NCBI RefSeq assembly: GCF_015070375.1
Contig: NZ_JADCLL010000004.1
Coordinates: 124,001 to 188,000 of the forward strand
Source: Nocardioides kribbensis
GTDB taxonomy: Bacteria > Actinomycetota > Actinomycetes > Propionibacteriales > Nocardioidaceae
Reading direction: 5' to 3'
Length of the DNA stretch: 64,000 nt
Shown: in pieces, positions 33,082 to 40,760 of the stretch
How positions within the stretch are numbered: the first letter of the stretch is position 1
Layout of the letters: each line of letters begins with the position of its first letter
The notes under the pieces: model-generated
Told to the model about the DNA's origin: nothing
The model's input: only the letters and a program-made list of their open reading frames with translations
The model's database searches: none
Translations under genes and position numbers: made by a program

Positions 33082-34524
33082 TCAGGCCAGCAGGTCGGTG
33101 ATCGGGTCGATCGCGAAGTAGACGACGAACAGCGCGGCCACGACCCACATCAGCGGGGCCACGGCGCGCGCCTTGCCGCGCACGACCTTGATCAGCACGA
33201 AGGCGAGGAAGCCGGCGCCGATGCCGACGGTGATCGAGTAGGTGAAGGGCATGAGCACGATGGTGAGGAAGGCCGGCAGCGCGATCTCCAGGTCGTCCCA
33301 GTCGATCTCGCGCACCTGCTGCATCATCAGGAAGCCCACCAGCACCAGGGCCGGCACGGCCGCCTCCGACGGGATGACCGCGACCAGCGGCGCGAGGAAG
33401 ATGGTGAGCAGGAACAGCACCCCGGTGACCACCGAGGCCAGCCCGGTGCGCGCGCCCTCGCCGACCCCGGAGGCCGACTCGATGTAGGAGGTGTTGGACG
33501 AGACGCCGGCCGCGCCGCCGCCGGCCGCGGCCAGCGAGTCGACGACCAGGATGCGCCGGGTGCGGGGGGGCATGCCGTCCTCGTCGAGCAGGTCGGCCTC
33601 CGCGCCGATGGCGGTCATGGTGCCCATGGTGTCGAAGAAGTCGGCCAGCAGCAGGGTGAAGACCAGCAGCAGCGCGGCGACGACGCCGATGCGGTCGAAG
33701 GAGCCGAGCAGGGAGAACTCCCCCAGCGTGCCGAAGTCGGGCGAGGCCACCAGGTCGGAGGGGAGCTCGGGCGTGGTGAGGCTCCAGCCGCCGACGTGGC
33801 CGATCTCCTCGACCAGCACGGCCACGGCGGTGGTCACGACGATGGCCACGAGGATCGCCCCGCGCACCTGGCGCACCCACAGCGCCACCACGAGCACCAG
33901 GCCGAGGGCGAAGACGAGGACGGGCCAGCCCGAGAGCTGACCGGTGGCGCCGAGCTGCACCGGCACGGTGGTGCCGGCGGCGTCGGGGATGCGCTGCACG
34001 AAGCCGGCGTCGACGAAGCCGATGAGCGCGATGAAGAGCCCGATGCCGACCGAGATGGCCACCTTGAGCTGCGCGGGCACGGCGTGGAAGACGGCCTCGC
34101 GGAAGCCGGTCAGCACCAGCACCAGGATCACCAGGCCCTCGAGCACGACCAGGCCCATCGCGTCGGCCCACGTCATCTGGGAGGCCACCGAGAAGGCGAC
34201 GAAGGCGTTGAGCCCCAGTCCGGTGGCCAGCGCCATCGGGTAGTTGGCCACCACCCCCATCAGGATCGTGGCCACTCCCGCGACCAGCGAGGTGCCCGCC
34301 GCGATCACCGCGAGGTTGCCCGGCCCGGGGCCGCCCAGCGTCTGGCCGTCGGCGTCGAGGGCGAAGCCCAGGATGAGGGGGTTGAGCACGACGATGTAGG
34401 CCATGGTCACGAACGTGACCACGCCGCCGCGCACCTCGCGGGCCACCGTCGAGCCGCGCTGGGAGATCTGGAAGAAGCCGTCGATGCCGGCAGGACGGCC
34501 CACGGGGCGCACAGGACTGCTCAC
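33082..34524 (-). CDS. NCS2-family purine permease (PbuG/AzgA type)
   Basis: A 480-aa permease with about 12-14 membrane segments, probably hypoxanthine/guanine or adenine uptake. Family landmarks: FVTMAYIVVLNPLIL near the N-terminus, NYPMALATGLGLNAFVAFSV, DFFDTMGTMTAIGAEADLLD and SSNTSYIESASGVGEGARTG. GTG 34524 has GAGAAGG upstream; longer in-frame extensions are low-complexity and cross the tandem repeats. It is transcribed alone. No purine riboswitch is visible in the 129-nt gap. Confidence 0.92.
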   Translation of the reverse strand: MSSPVRPVGRPAGIDGFFQISQRGSTVAREVRGGVVTFVTMAYIVVLNPLILGFALDADGQTLGGPGPGNLAVIAAGTSLVAGVATILMGVVANYPMALATGLGLNAFVAFSVASQMTWADAMGLVVLEGLVILVLVLTGFREAVFHAVPAQLKVAISVGIGLFIALIGFVDAGFVQRIPDAAGTTVPVQLGATGQLSGWPVLVFALGLVLVVALWVRQVRGAILVAIVVTTAVAVLVEEIGHVGGWSLTTPELPSDLVASPDFGTLGEFSLLGSFDRIGVVAALLLVFTLLLADFFDTMGTMTAIGAEADLLDEDGMPPRTRRILVVDSLAAAGGGAAGVSSNTSYIESASGVGEGARTGLASVVTGVLFLLTIFLAPLVAVIPSEAAVPALVLVGFLMMQQVREIDWDDLEIALPAFLTIVLMPFTYSITVGIGAGFLAFVLIKVVRGKARAVAPLMWVVAALFVVYFAIDPITDLLA

Positions 34525-34573
34525 GGGGAGCAACCTTCTCAGCCCGGGCACCGTCGCTGTCAACGCGGACCGA

Positions 34574-34621
34574 CCCGTGGTCCTGCCCGTGGTCCTCCCC
34601 GTGGTCCTCCCCGTGGTCCGC
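34574..34621. repeat. Four tandem 12-bp repeats
   Basis: The unit CCCGTGGTCCTC is repeated four times at 34574, 34586, 34598 and 34610 (copies 1 and 4 end CTG and CGC). It lies in the gap between the divergent NCS2 permease and DUF2530 genes, 50-97 nt upstream of the permease start. Slippage-prone sequence; could be a regulatory array. Confidence 0.8.
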
Positions 34622-34640
34622 GTGGTGGGGCGAGGGCCAC

Positions 34641-34646
34641 TACAGT
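34641..34646 (+). promoter_or_regulatory. -10 box of a leaderless transcript (DUF2530 gene)
   Basis: TACAGT (TANNNT) followed by 7 nt and the GTG start at 34654. No Shine-Dalgarno is present between them. Confidence 0.6.
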
Positions 34647-34653
34647 CGCCCGC

Positions 34654-34947
34654 GTGGAGCTCCGCGACGACCAGCCGACGCAGCACGAGATCGGCAACCG
34701 CACCTACGTCGTCGCCGACGTCGAGCCGCTCGACATCGACGGCGTGCGCACCGTCTGGGTCGGGGTCGGGCTGTGGCTGCTCGCCTTCGTCGCCCTCCTC
34801 CCGTTCTACGGCCGGCTCGAGGAGTCGGGACGCACCTGGTGGCTGTGGACGTGCCTGTCCGGCTTCGGCCTGGGCCTGCTGGGCGTCGAGTACTGCCGCC
34901 GTCGTCGCCGGGCCCGCGCCGACCAGGCCGACCAGGCCGATGACTGA
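34654..34947 (+). CDS. DUF2530 small membrane protein
   Basis: A 97-aa protein with two membrane segments. The family pattern is clear: VEPLDIDGVRTVWVGVGLWL, then RTWWLWTCLSGFGLGLLGVE and a basic C-terminus CRRRRRARADQ. Function unknown; widespread in actinobacteria (Rv0879c type). GTG start 7 nt after TACAGT, so probably leaderless. It overlaps the next gene by 8 nt. Confidence 0.88.
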   Translation: MELRDDQPTQHEIGNRTYVVADVEPLDIDGVRTVWVGVGLWLLAFVALLPFYGRLEESGRTWWLWTCLSGFGLGLLGVEYCRRRRRARADQADQADD

Positions 34948-35614
34948 GCCGTCGCCGCCGACGCGCTGGGCCCGGGGCGGGGAGGCCAACGCCGGCTACG
35001 CGCTGCGCTTCGCCGAGCTGGTCGAGGCCGGCGACGACGTGGACGGCGAGGCCCGGCTGGCCGACGCCCTGCTCCCCCGCGGCGGGCGCGTGCTCGACGC
35101 GGGCTCGGGCATGGGGCGCGTCGGCGCCGCGCTCCTCGGTCGCGGGCACCGGGTGGTGGGCTGCGAGCCCGACGCGGCGCTCGTGGCGCAGTCGCGGCGC
35201 ACCTACCCCGGGCTGACGGTGCTGCCGGTCGACGTCCTCGAGCTCAACCCCGCGGTGCTCGAGGCCGCCGGCGCCCCGACCGGCTTCGACCTCGTCACCT
35301 GCGTGGGCAACGTCATGATCTTCCTGGCCGAGGGCACCGAGCGCGCGGTGCTGCGCCGGCTGCGCGACCTGCTCTCACCGACGGGGCGCCTCCTCGTCGG
35401 CTTCCACCTCGAGGGCGGGCCCACGACCAGCCGGGTCTACCCCGCCGCGGAGTTCGTCGCCGACGCCGAGGCCGCCGGCCTGCGCGTCGACCTGCGCCTG
35501 GGCGGCTACGACCTGCGCCCCGCCGACCCGGCGTACGCCGTGTGGGTGCTGAGCCGCGACGACGCGCCGGCCGCCGCGGGCGACCACCGCACCGTCACCC
35601 ACGACCCGGCCTGA
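34940..35614 (+). CDS. Class I SAM-dependent methyltransferase
   Basis: A 224-aa protein with motif I VLDAGSGMGRVGAALLGRGH at about 52-71, motif II acidic end VVGCEPDAALV, and FDLVTCVGNVMIFL (motif IV region) followed by LLSPTGRLLVGFHLEGG. Substrate unknown. ATG 34940 lies inside the DUF2530 gene (8-nt overlap), so translation is coupled. It is a separate subgroup from the methyltransferase at 59516. Confidence 0.87.
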   Translation: MTEPSPPTRWARGGEANAGYALRFAELVEAGDDVDGEARLADALLPRGGRVLDAGSGMGRVGAALLGRGHRVVGCEPDAALVAQSRRTYPGLTVLPVDVLELNPAVLEAAGAPTGFDLVTCVGNVMIFLAEGTERAVLRRLRDLLSPTGRLLVGFHLEGGPTTSRVYPAAEFVADAEAAGLRVDLRLGGYDLRPADPAYAVWVLSRDDAPAAAGDHRTVTHDPA

Positions 35615-35638
35615 GCGGCCCGGCGCGGGAGGCCGGGC

Positions 35639-36424
35639 TCAGAAGCGCTCGACGTCGCCCGGGGTGAGGGTGTCGAAGACCGGCTCGGGCACGGGCACGG
35701 GCTCGTGCTTCTTGGCCAGGCGCACCTCGGAGTGGGCGCCGCAGCCGTGGTCGAAGGAGACCACGCGACCATCGTCGTTGGCGTCGCCGTTGGCGCAGAC
35801 GCCGAAGGTGTCCGACAGCGGGCCGGCCAGGCGCACGAGGAAGCCGCAGGAGTGGCAGTGGTCGGGGGCGGCCTGGGCCAGCGCCGAGCCGGGGCCGGCG
35901 TCACCGTCGTACCACCGCTGGGCCGCGAGGTCGCGGCCCTCGACCGACAGGGTGCGGACGCGGCCCAGGCCGAGGTCCTGGGCCACCTGGCGCACCTGGG
36001 CGCGGTCGTCGGCGTCGAGCGGGTCGTCGCCGTAGGACCAGGTCGGCACGAGGCGCGGGTCGTCGTCGTCGACCGGCAGCAGGTCGCCGGGCGAGAGGTC
36101 GCCGGGCTGCAGGCGCTCGCGGTAGGGCACCCAGGCCGGTGCGACGATGGCGGACTCACCGGGGATGAGGACGACCTCGTCGACGGTGACGGCCTTCTGC
36201 CGCGAGGCGCGCGCGACGGTGACCGACCAGCGCCAGCCGGAGTAGCCCTTGCGCAGGCAGGCGAACTGGTGGGTGACGACGCGCTCGCCCTCCACGAGGT
36301 GCCCGAGGTGGTCGCCGACGTCGACGGCGTCGACCTCGGCGAGCAGGGCCTCCCGGGCGGCGTCGACGGCCGCGACCGTCGCGGGGTCGGGCTTGGCGCG
36401 CAGCACAGTGGTCACGGCGGGCAA
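35639..36424 (-). CDS. DUF3027 zinc-finger protein
   Basis: A 261-aa protein of an actinobacterial family (Rv0877 type). A probable zinc site is formed by CHSCGF at about 207-212, GVCANG and HGCGAHSE. The N-terminal domain has ACLRKGYSGWRWSVTVARAS and the central VILIPGESAIVAPAWVPYRERL-like stretch of the family. Start is TTG at 36424 with GGAGGAGG 8 nt upstream; a GTG three codons later (36415) is the alternative. Divergent from the MFS gene at 36510, an arrangement also known near mycobacterial cspB. Function unknown. Confidence 0.82.
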   Translation of the reverse strand: MPAVTTVLRAKPDPATVAAVDAAREALLAEVDAVDVGDHLGHLVEGERVVTHQFACLRKGYSGWRWSVTVARASRQKAVTVDEVVLIPGESAIVAPAWVPYRERLQPGDLSPGDLLPVDDDDPRLVPTWSYGDDPLDADDRAQVRQVAQDLGLGRVRTLSVEGRDLAAQRWYDGDAGPGSALAQAAPDHCHSCGFLVRLAGPLSDTFGVCANGDANDDGRVVSFDHGCGAHSEVRLAKKHEPVPVPEPVFDTLTPGDVERF

Positions 36425-36509
36425 TCATGCCTCCTCCCACCCCGCGTGTCAGGTCGGGGTCCCGTGTCCCTCCCCTCGGACGGTCGGACCCCCAGGGCAG
36501 GATGTGCCC

Positions 36510-37949
36510 ATGACCTCGCACGGACCCGACCCGGCCGACGAGCCGACCGTGCGGATGCCGCGTGCGCGCACCCGGTCGGTGGGGCGCGGCCTGGGCACGG
36601 GCGTGCGCGCCGGAGCCCGCGGGGTGGCCGGTGTCGCCCGCGGCACCGGGCGCGCCAGCCGCTACGTCGGGCGCCAGGCCGTGCGCGCCTCCCACGCCCA
36701 GGGCGCCGACCGCTCCGGGCTGTCGCGGCTGATCCAGATGCACTTCTTCAACACCGCCGGCGACGCGGCGGTGGCGATCTCGCTGGCCGGCAGCCTCTTC
36801 TTCCAGGTGCCCTCGGGCGAGGCGCGCGGGCAGGTGGCGCTCTTCCTGGGGCTGACGATGCTCCCCTTCGCGATCGTGGCGCCGCTCATCGGCCCCTTCC
36901 TCGACCGCTTCAGCCACGGCCGCCGGTGGGCCATCGGGGCGACCATGGCGATCCGGGCCGTGCTGTGCCTGACCCTGGCCGGGGCGGCCGACGGCGAGTC
37001 GCCGCTGCTCTTCGCCGCCGCCCTGGGGGTGCTGGTCTCCTCCAAGGCCTACGGCGTGACCCGCGCCGCCGCGGTGCCCCGGCTGCTGCCCGACGACTTC
37101 ACGCTGGTCAAGGCCAACGGGCGCGTCTCCATGGCCGGCATCGTCGGCGCCACCGTCTCCGCCCCCCTCGCCGGCCTGGCCTCCCTGGCCGGCCCCGAGT
37201 GGTCGCTGCGCTACGCCTTCCTGCTCTTCGTGGCCGCCACGGTCGCGGCCATCCGGCTGCCCGCCTCCGTCGACTCCAGCCAGGGCGAGGAGACGTTGGT
37301 GCTGATGGCGCCGCCGGCCGACCGCGCCGTCGGCGACGGCACCACGCGCTCGGGGCGGCCCCGCACCCGGATCCCCACCGCCGTCGCCTTCGCGCTGCGC
37401 GCCAACTGCGGGCCGCGCTGGCTCTCCGGCTTCCTGCTGATGTTCATGGCCTTCCTGCTGCGCGAGAACCCTCCCGCGAGCAGCCTGCGCCCCGAGCTGC
37501 TCATCGGGATCGTCGTGGGCGCCGCCGGCGCCGGCAACGCCCTCGGTGTCGCGGCCGCCGCCCTGCTGCGGCGGATCAACCCCGCCGTGACCGTCGTGCT
37601 CGCGCTGCTGGCCGGCACCGGGGCGGCCCTGGTCGCCACGCTGTTCTACGGCGTGCTCCCCCTGGCCCTGCTCGGCCTGGTGGCCGGCCTGTCGCAGTCG
37701 CTCGCGAAGTTCTGCCTCGACGCCACCATCCAGCGCGACATCCCCGAGCGGGTGCAGGCCAGCGCCTTCGCCCGCAGCGACACCACCCTCCAGCTGGCCT
37801 GGGTGGTCGGCGGCTTCATCGGCATCGCGCTGCCGCTCGAGCCCGCCCGGCTCGGCCTCGGCGTCGCCGTGGCCGTGCTCGGGGCGTGGTCGGTCTTCGT
37901 GCTCAGCTCCTCGCGCGGGGCCGTGCGGTCGGTCGCGCGCGTCTCCTGA
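36510..37949 (+). CDS. MFS-like membrane protein (Rv0876c type)
   Basis: A 479-aa protein. About 75 basic, Arg/Gly-rich cytoplasmic residues precede the first membrane segment, then about 12 segments follow: FFNTAGDAAVAISLAGSLFF, LTMLPFAIVAPLIGPFLDRF (the MFS D-R loop), and GLSQSLAKFCLDATIQRDIP near TM9-10. The substrate is unknown. Relatives stand beside DUF3027 and cold-shock genes in other actinobacteria. CAGGAT ends 6 nt before the ATG and might be a weak -10 for a leaderless mRNA. It converges on the cold-shock gene with a 6-nt gap. Confidence 0.85.
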   Translation: MTSHGPDPADEPTVRMPRARTRSVGRGLGTGVRAGARGVAGVARGTGRASRYVGRQAVRASHAQGADRSGLSRLIQMHFFNTAGDAAVAISLAGSLFFQVPSGEARGQVALFLGLTMLPFAIVAPLIGPFLDRFSHGRRWAIGATMAIRAVLCLTLAGAADGESPLLFAAALGVLVSSKAYGVTRAAAVPRLLPDDFTLVKANGRVSMAGIVGATVSAPLAGLASLAGPEWSLRYAFLLFVAATVAAIRLPASVDSSQGEETLVLMAPPADRAVGDGTTRSGRPRTRIPTAVAFALRANCGPRWLSGFLLMFMAFLLRENPPASSLRPELLIGIVVGAAGAGNALGVAAAALLRRINPAVTVVLALLAGTGAALVATLFYGVLPLALLGLVAGLSQSLAKFCLDATIQRDIPERVQASAFARSDTTLQLAWVVGGFIGIALPLEPARLGLGVAVAVLGAWSVFVLSSSRGAVRSVARVS

Positions 37950-37955
37950 GCCGCC

Positions 37956-38351
37956 TCAGAGCTCCAGCTCGTCGGCGAGGGCCCGCAGCAGCTTGGCCGT
38001 CGGACGCGCGGTGCGCGCGTCCGGGTGGCGGCCGTGGCGGTAGGCCTCGCCCACGCCGTCGAGCAGCGTGATGAGGTCCTCCACGATCGGCGCCATCTCG
38101 TCGGGCTTCTTGCGTCGTGCCTGCGACTGGTTGCGCGCCACCGAGGTCGGGGCGTCGAGCACGCGCACCTGGAGGGCCTGCTCGCCGCGACGACCCTGCG
38201 CCACCCCGAACTCCACCCGGGTGCCCGGCTTGATCGACGTCGTGCCGGCCGGGAGGGCGTCGGCGCGGACGTAGACGTCGTCGCCGCCGTCCTGGGAGAG
38301 GAAGCCGAAGCCCTTCTCCGCGTCGAACCACTTGACCTTGCCACTGGGCAC
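37956..38351 (-). CDS. Cold-shock-domain protein with C-terminal extension
   Basis: A 131-aa protein. The cold-shock domain (residues 1-68) has both RNP motifs, GKVKWFDAEKGFGFL and DDVYVRADAL. A helical C-terminal region of about 60 residues (PIVEDLITLLDGVGEAYRHG, RPTAKLLRALADELEL) follows; canonical CspA has none. This is the long actinobacterial form (M. tuberculosis Rv0871 'cspB' type). GTG 38351 is used because GGGGAAG lies 5 nt upstream and a -10 box falls inside the upstream extension. Probably an RNA chaperone. Confidence 0.9.
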   Translation of the reverse strand: MPSGKVKWFDAEKGFGFLSQDGGDDVYVRADALPAGTTSIKPGTRVEFGVAQGRRGEQALQVRVLDAPTSVARNQSQARRKKPDEMAPIVEDLITLLDGVGEAYRHGRHPDARTARPTAKLLRALADELEL

Positions 38352-38404
38352 GGCGACTTCCCCCGTCAGCTCTGCGTCGGGCCCCTGCGGACCGACCGAC
38401 GGGA

Positions 38405-38410
38405 AGGATA
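38405..38410 (-). promoter_or_regulatory. -10 candidate for the cold-shock gene
   Basis: TATCCT on the minus strand, 53 nt upstream of the GTG start, in the 89-nt gap after the M50 gene. It fits TANNNT; no clear -35. A small GGGGC...GCCCC hairpin (38414-38430) lies just upstream, after the M50 stop. Confidence 0.4.
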
Positions 38411-38440
38411 TGTGGGGCCCGGTGAGCCCCGCCATCGGGT

Positions 38441-39160
38441 TCAGAGCAGCTCGGGCGCGAGGGTCGAGACCCCCACGACCAGGCCCGCGAGGTTGGCCGC
38501 GAGCAGCACCAGCACCCACACCACGACCGGCAGCCGGGTCAGCCGGGCCAGCTGGTCGGGGTCGGAGCCCCGGCGTCGCGCCGCCCCCGCGCCCAGCAGC
38601 TCCAGCAGCGGCCGGGGCGAGGCCAGCAGCAGCAGCCAGGCGATGAGGTACGCCGCCACCGCCTGCGCGGTCGGCCCGCCGGCCCAGGAGACCACGCCGA
38701 CGCCCGCCCCGAGGACGACCAGGGCCAGGGCGCCGTACAGGTTGCGGACCCAGAGCAGCATCAGCGCCGACAGCACCACCAGGCCCCACAGCAGGGCGAG
38801 GCTGCGCCCCGCCGCGAGCGCGAGGGCGGCCCCGAGGCCCAGCAGCGCCGGGGCGAGGTAGCCCGCGGCCAGCATCGCCACCATGCCCGGACCACGGGGA
38901 CGGCCCCGCGACAGCGTCACGCCGGAGGTGTCGGAGTGCAGCCGGATGCCCTGCAGCCGGCGCCCGACGAGGACGGCGACGAGGGCGTGGCCGGCCTCGT
39001 GGACGACGGTGACGGCGAGCCGGACCCGCGGCCAGGTGCCGGGGGCGAGCACGAGCAGCGCCGCGACAGCACCGGTGAGCAGCACGAAGCGGGCCTCGGG
39101 CACGGGCTGGCGCGAGGTCACGTCGCCCCAGAGCCGGGCCCAGGTGTCGGCCGTGCTCAC
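38441..39160 (-). CDS. M50B-type membrane metalloprotease
   Basis: A 239-aa membrane protein. The zinc motif HEAGH at about residues 54-58 lies in VRLAVTVVHEAGHALVAVLV, inside or next to the first membrane segment, as in the M50 peptidase-like (DUF/M50B) family. The SGVTLSRGRPRGPGMVAMLAA-type loop follows, then about six more membrane segments. The third ligand (Asp in a later segment) is not obvious; NLYGALA is a candidate region without an Asp. It may act in intramembrane proteolysis or be non-catalytic. GTG start overlapping the HAD-LarE stop by 4 nt. Confidence 0.8.
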   Translation of the reverse strand: MSTADTWARLWGDVTSRQPVPEARFVLLTGAVAALLVLAPGTWPRVRLAVTVVHEAGHALVAVLVGRRLQGIRLHSDTSGVTLSRGRPRGPGMVAMLAAGYLAPALLGLGAALALAAGRSLALLWGLVVLSALMLLWVRNLYGALALVVLGAGVGVVSWAGGPTAQAVAAYLIAWLLLLASPRPLLELLGAGAARRRGSDPDQLARLTRLPVVVWVLVLLAANLAGLVVGVSTLAPELL

Positions 39161-40617
39161 CGCCAGCGCTCGGGGTCGGGCAGGGCGTCGTTCAGCCCGC
39201 CGGAGCGGAAGCCGCGCTCGGCCACCTCCGCGTGGGCGAAGCCGGCCTCGCGCACCCGGGCCAGCACGGCACCGGCGAGCACCGACGGCAGCGGGAGCAG
39301 GGCGGCGTCGACCTCGACCGAGGCCCGGTCCTCCCCCAGGTCGCGCACCCGCAGGTCGCGCAGCGGGAGCCCCGCGCCCGTGACCGACTCGCGCACCGCG
39401 GCCTCGGCCCGCTCGATGCGCGCCAGCCGGTGGGGGGTGACCTCGACGCCGTAGGCGACCCGGGAGGACAGGCAGGCCGCCGCCGGCTTGTCCCAGGTGG
39501 GCAGGGCCCAGCGACGCGAGACCTCGCGCACCTGCGCCTTGGTGAGGCCGGCGTCGGCGAGCGGGGTGAGCGCCCCCCGCTCGGCGGCGGCGCGGATGCC
39601 GGGGCGGAAGCCGGCGACGACGTCGTCGGCGTTGGTGCCCGTGGCGACGTGCTCGACCCCGCGCTCGCGGGCCAGCGGCACGAGCACGTCGAGCAGCTCG
39701 GCCTTGCAGAAGAAGCACCGGTCGCCGTCGTTGGCGCGGTAGCCCTCGCGCTCCATCTCGTGGGTGCGCGGGGTGAGCACCTCCACGCCGAGGCCCTCGG
39801 CGAAGGCGCGCGCGGGGTCGCGCTCGACCGCGGGCAGGGAGTCGGAGTAGCCGGTCACCGCCAGCACCCGCCCGGGCCCGAGGGCCCGCACGGCCGCGGC
39901 CAGCAGCAGGGCGCTGTCGGCCCCGCCGCTGTAGGCCACGGCCAGCGACCCCAGGTCGGCCAGCCGGGCCTCGAGCGCCGCCACCCGCGTGGTCAGCACG
40001 TGGTCGTCGAGCCACCCGGGGAAGTCCTCGAGGCTGTCGAGCACCACGTGGGTGCCGGCGTCGAGCAGCTCCTCGCGGGTGCAGCCGCCGGTGAGCACCG
40101 AGACGCTCGTGGCCCCCGCGGCCAGCGCGCCCTCGACGTCGTGCACGTGGTCGCCGACGTAGACGCCCGCGCCCTCGCGGCGCAGCGCGGTCGCCTTGCC
40201 CGCGCCCCAGACCCACCCCTCGAGCACGTCGACGTCGAGTCCGAGGTGCTCGACGTGGCGCCGGGCGTTGTCGGGGAACTTGCCGGTCACGAGCACGATG
40301 CGGCCGCCGTGGCGGCGCACGGCCGCCAGCGCCTCGTGGGCGCCCGGCAGCACGGGCGTGGTGGTCACGGCGTGGTCGGGGTAGAGCGCGCGGAAGCGGT
40401 CGCCGGCCGGACCCACCGCCTCGGCCGGCAGGTGGGGTGCGAGGAGCTGGTCGAGCGGGGGGCCGAGCCGGGCTGTCATCTCCTCCACCGGCAGGGCGAC
40501 GCCCAGCTCGTCACCGAGCACGCGCAGCAGCGCACGGAAGCCGGGGGCGGTGTCGATGAGGGTCATGTCGAGGTCGAAGCCGACCACCGGCGGCACGGCG
40601 GAGGGCGTCGGGGGCAT
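39157..40617 (-). CDS. larE: Fusion of a HAD-superfamily hydrolase with LarE-type ATP-dependent sulfur transferase
   Basis: A 486-aa two-domain protein. Residues 10-205 are a HAD phosphatase: motif I GFDLDMTLID (Asp15, Asp17), motif II VLVTGK and motif IV VGDHVHD. Residues 210-486 are LarE: PP-loop YSGGADS at 229-235, RCFFCKAELL (Cys301, Cys304) and PAAACLSSRVAYG (Cys382). LarE adenylates the carboxylates of a pyridinium dicarboxylate and thiolates them during synthesis of the nickel-pincer cofactor. The three-Cys pattern resembles the iron-sulfur form described for Thermotoga LarE. No larB, larC or lactate racemase gene is in the window, so the product could serve another sulfuration. ATG 40617 lies 6 nt from TAGGCT. 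Confidence 0.88.
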   Translation of the reverse strand: MPPTPSAVPPVVGFDLDMTLIDTAPGFRALLRVLGDELGVALPVEEMTARLGPPLDQLLAPHLPAEAVGPAGDRFRALYPDHAVTTTPVLPGAHEALAAVRRHGGRIVLVTGKFPDNARRHVEHLGLDVDVLEGWVWGAGKATALRREGAGVYVGDHVHDVEGALAAGATSVSVLTGGCTREELLDAGTHVVLDSLEDFPGWLDDHVLTTRVAALEARLADLGSLAVAYSGGADSALLLAAAVRALGPGRVLAVTGYSDSLPAVERDPARAFAEGLGVEVLTPRTHEMEREGYRANDGDRCFFCKAELLDVLVPLARERGVEHVATGTNADDVVAGFRPGIRAAAERGALTPLADAGLTKAQVREVSRRWALPTWDKPAAACLSSRVAYGVEVTPHRLARIERAEAAVRESVTGAGLPLRDLRVRDLGEDRASVEVDAALLPLPSVLAGAVLARVREAGFAHAEVAERGFRSGGLNDALPDPERWR

Positions 40618-40623
40618 GCCAGG

Positions 40624-40629
40624 AGCCTA
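40624..40629 (-). promoter_or_regulatory. -10 box of a leaderless transcript (HAD-LarE gene)
   Basis: TAGGCT on the minus strand followed by 6 nt and the ATG at 40617. No Shine-Dalgarno lies between. It would drive the HAD-LarE and M50 pair. Confidence 0.55.
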
Positions 40630-40760
40630 CGTGCGCGCACCCCTCGCCCTCCGCCTGCGGGGTTCGCCTCCCGCTGCGCCCGGCTGTCGGTCACAATGGG
40701 TGGTTCCCGCCCCTGCGCCCCGCCCCCGCGCCCGCCCCGCGACCCACCGACGAGGACCCC

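Noticed and set aside
34525-34573. Purine riboswitch before the NCS2 permease
   Set aside because: No three-way-junction core sequence can be seen in the gap.
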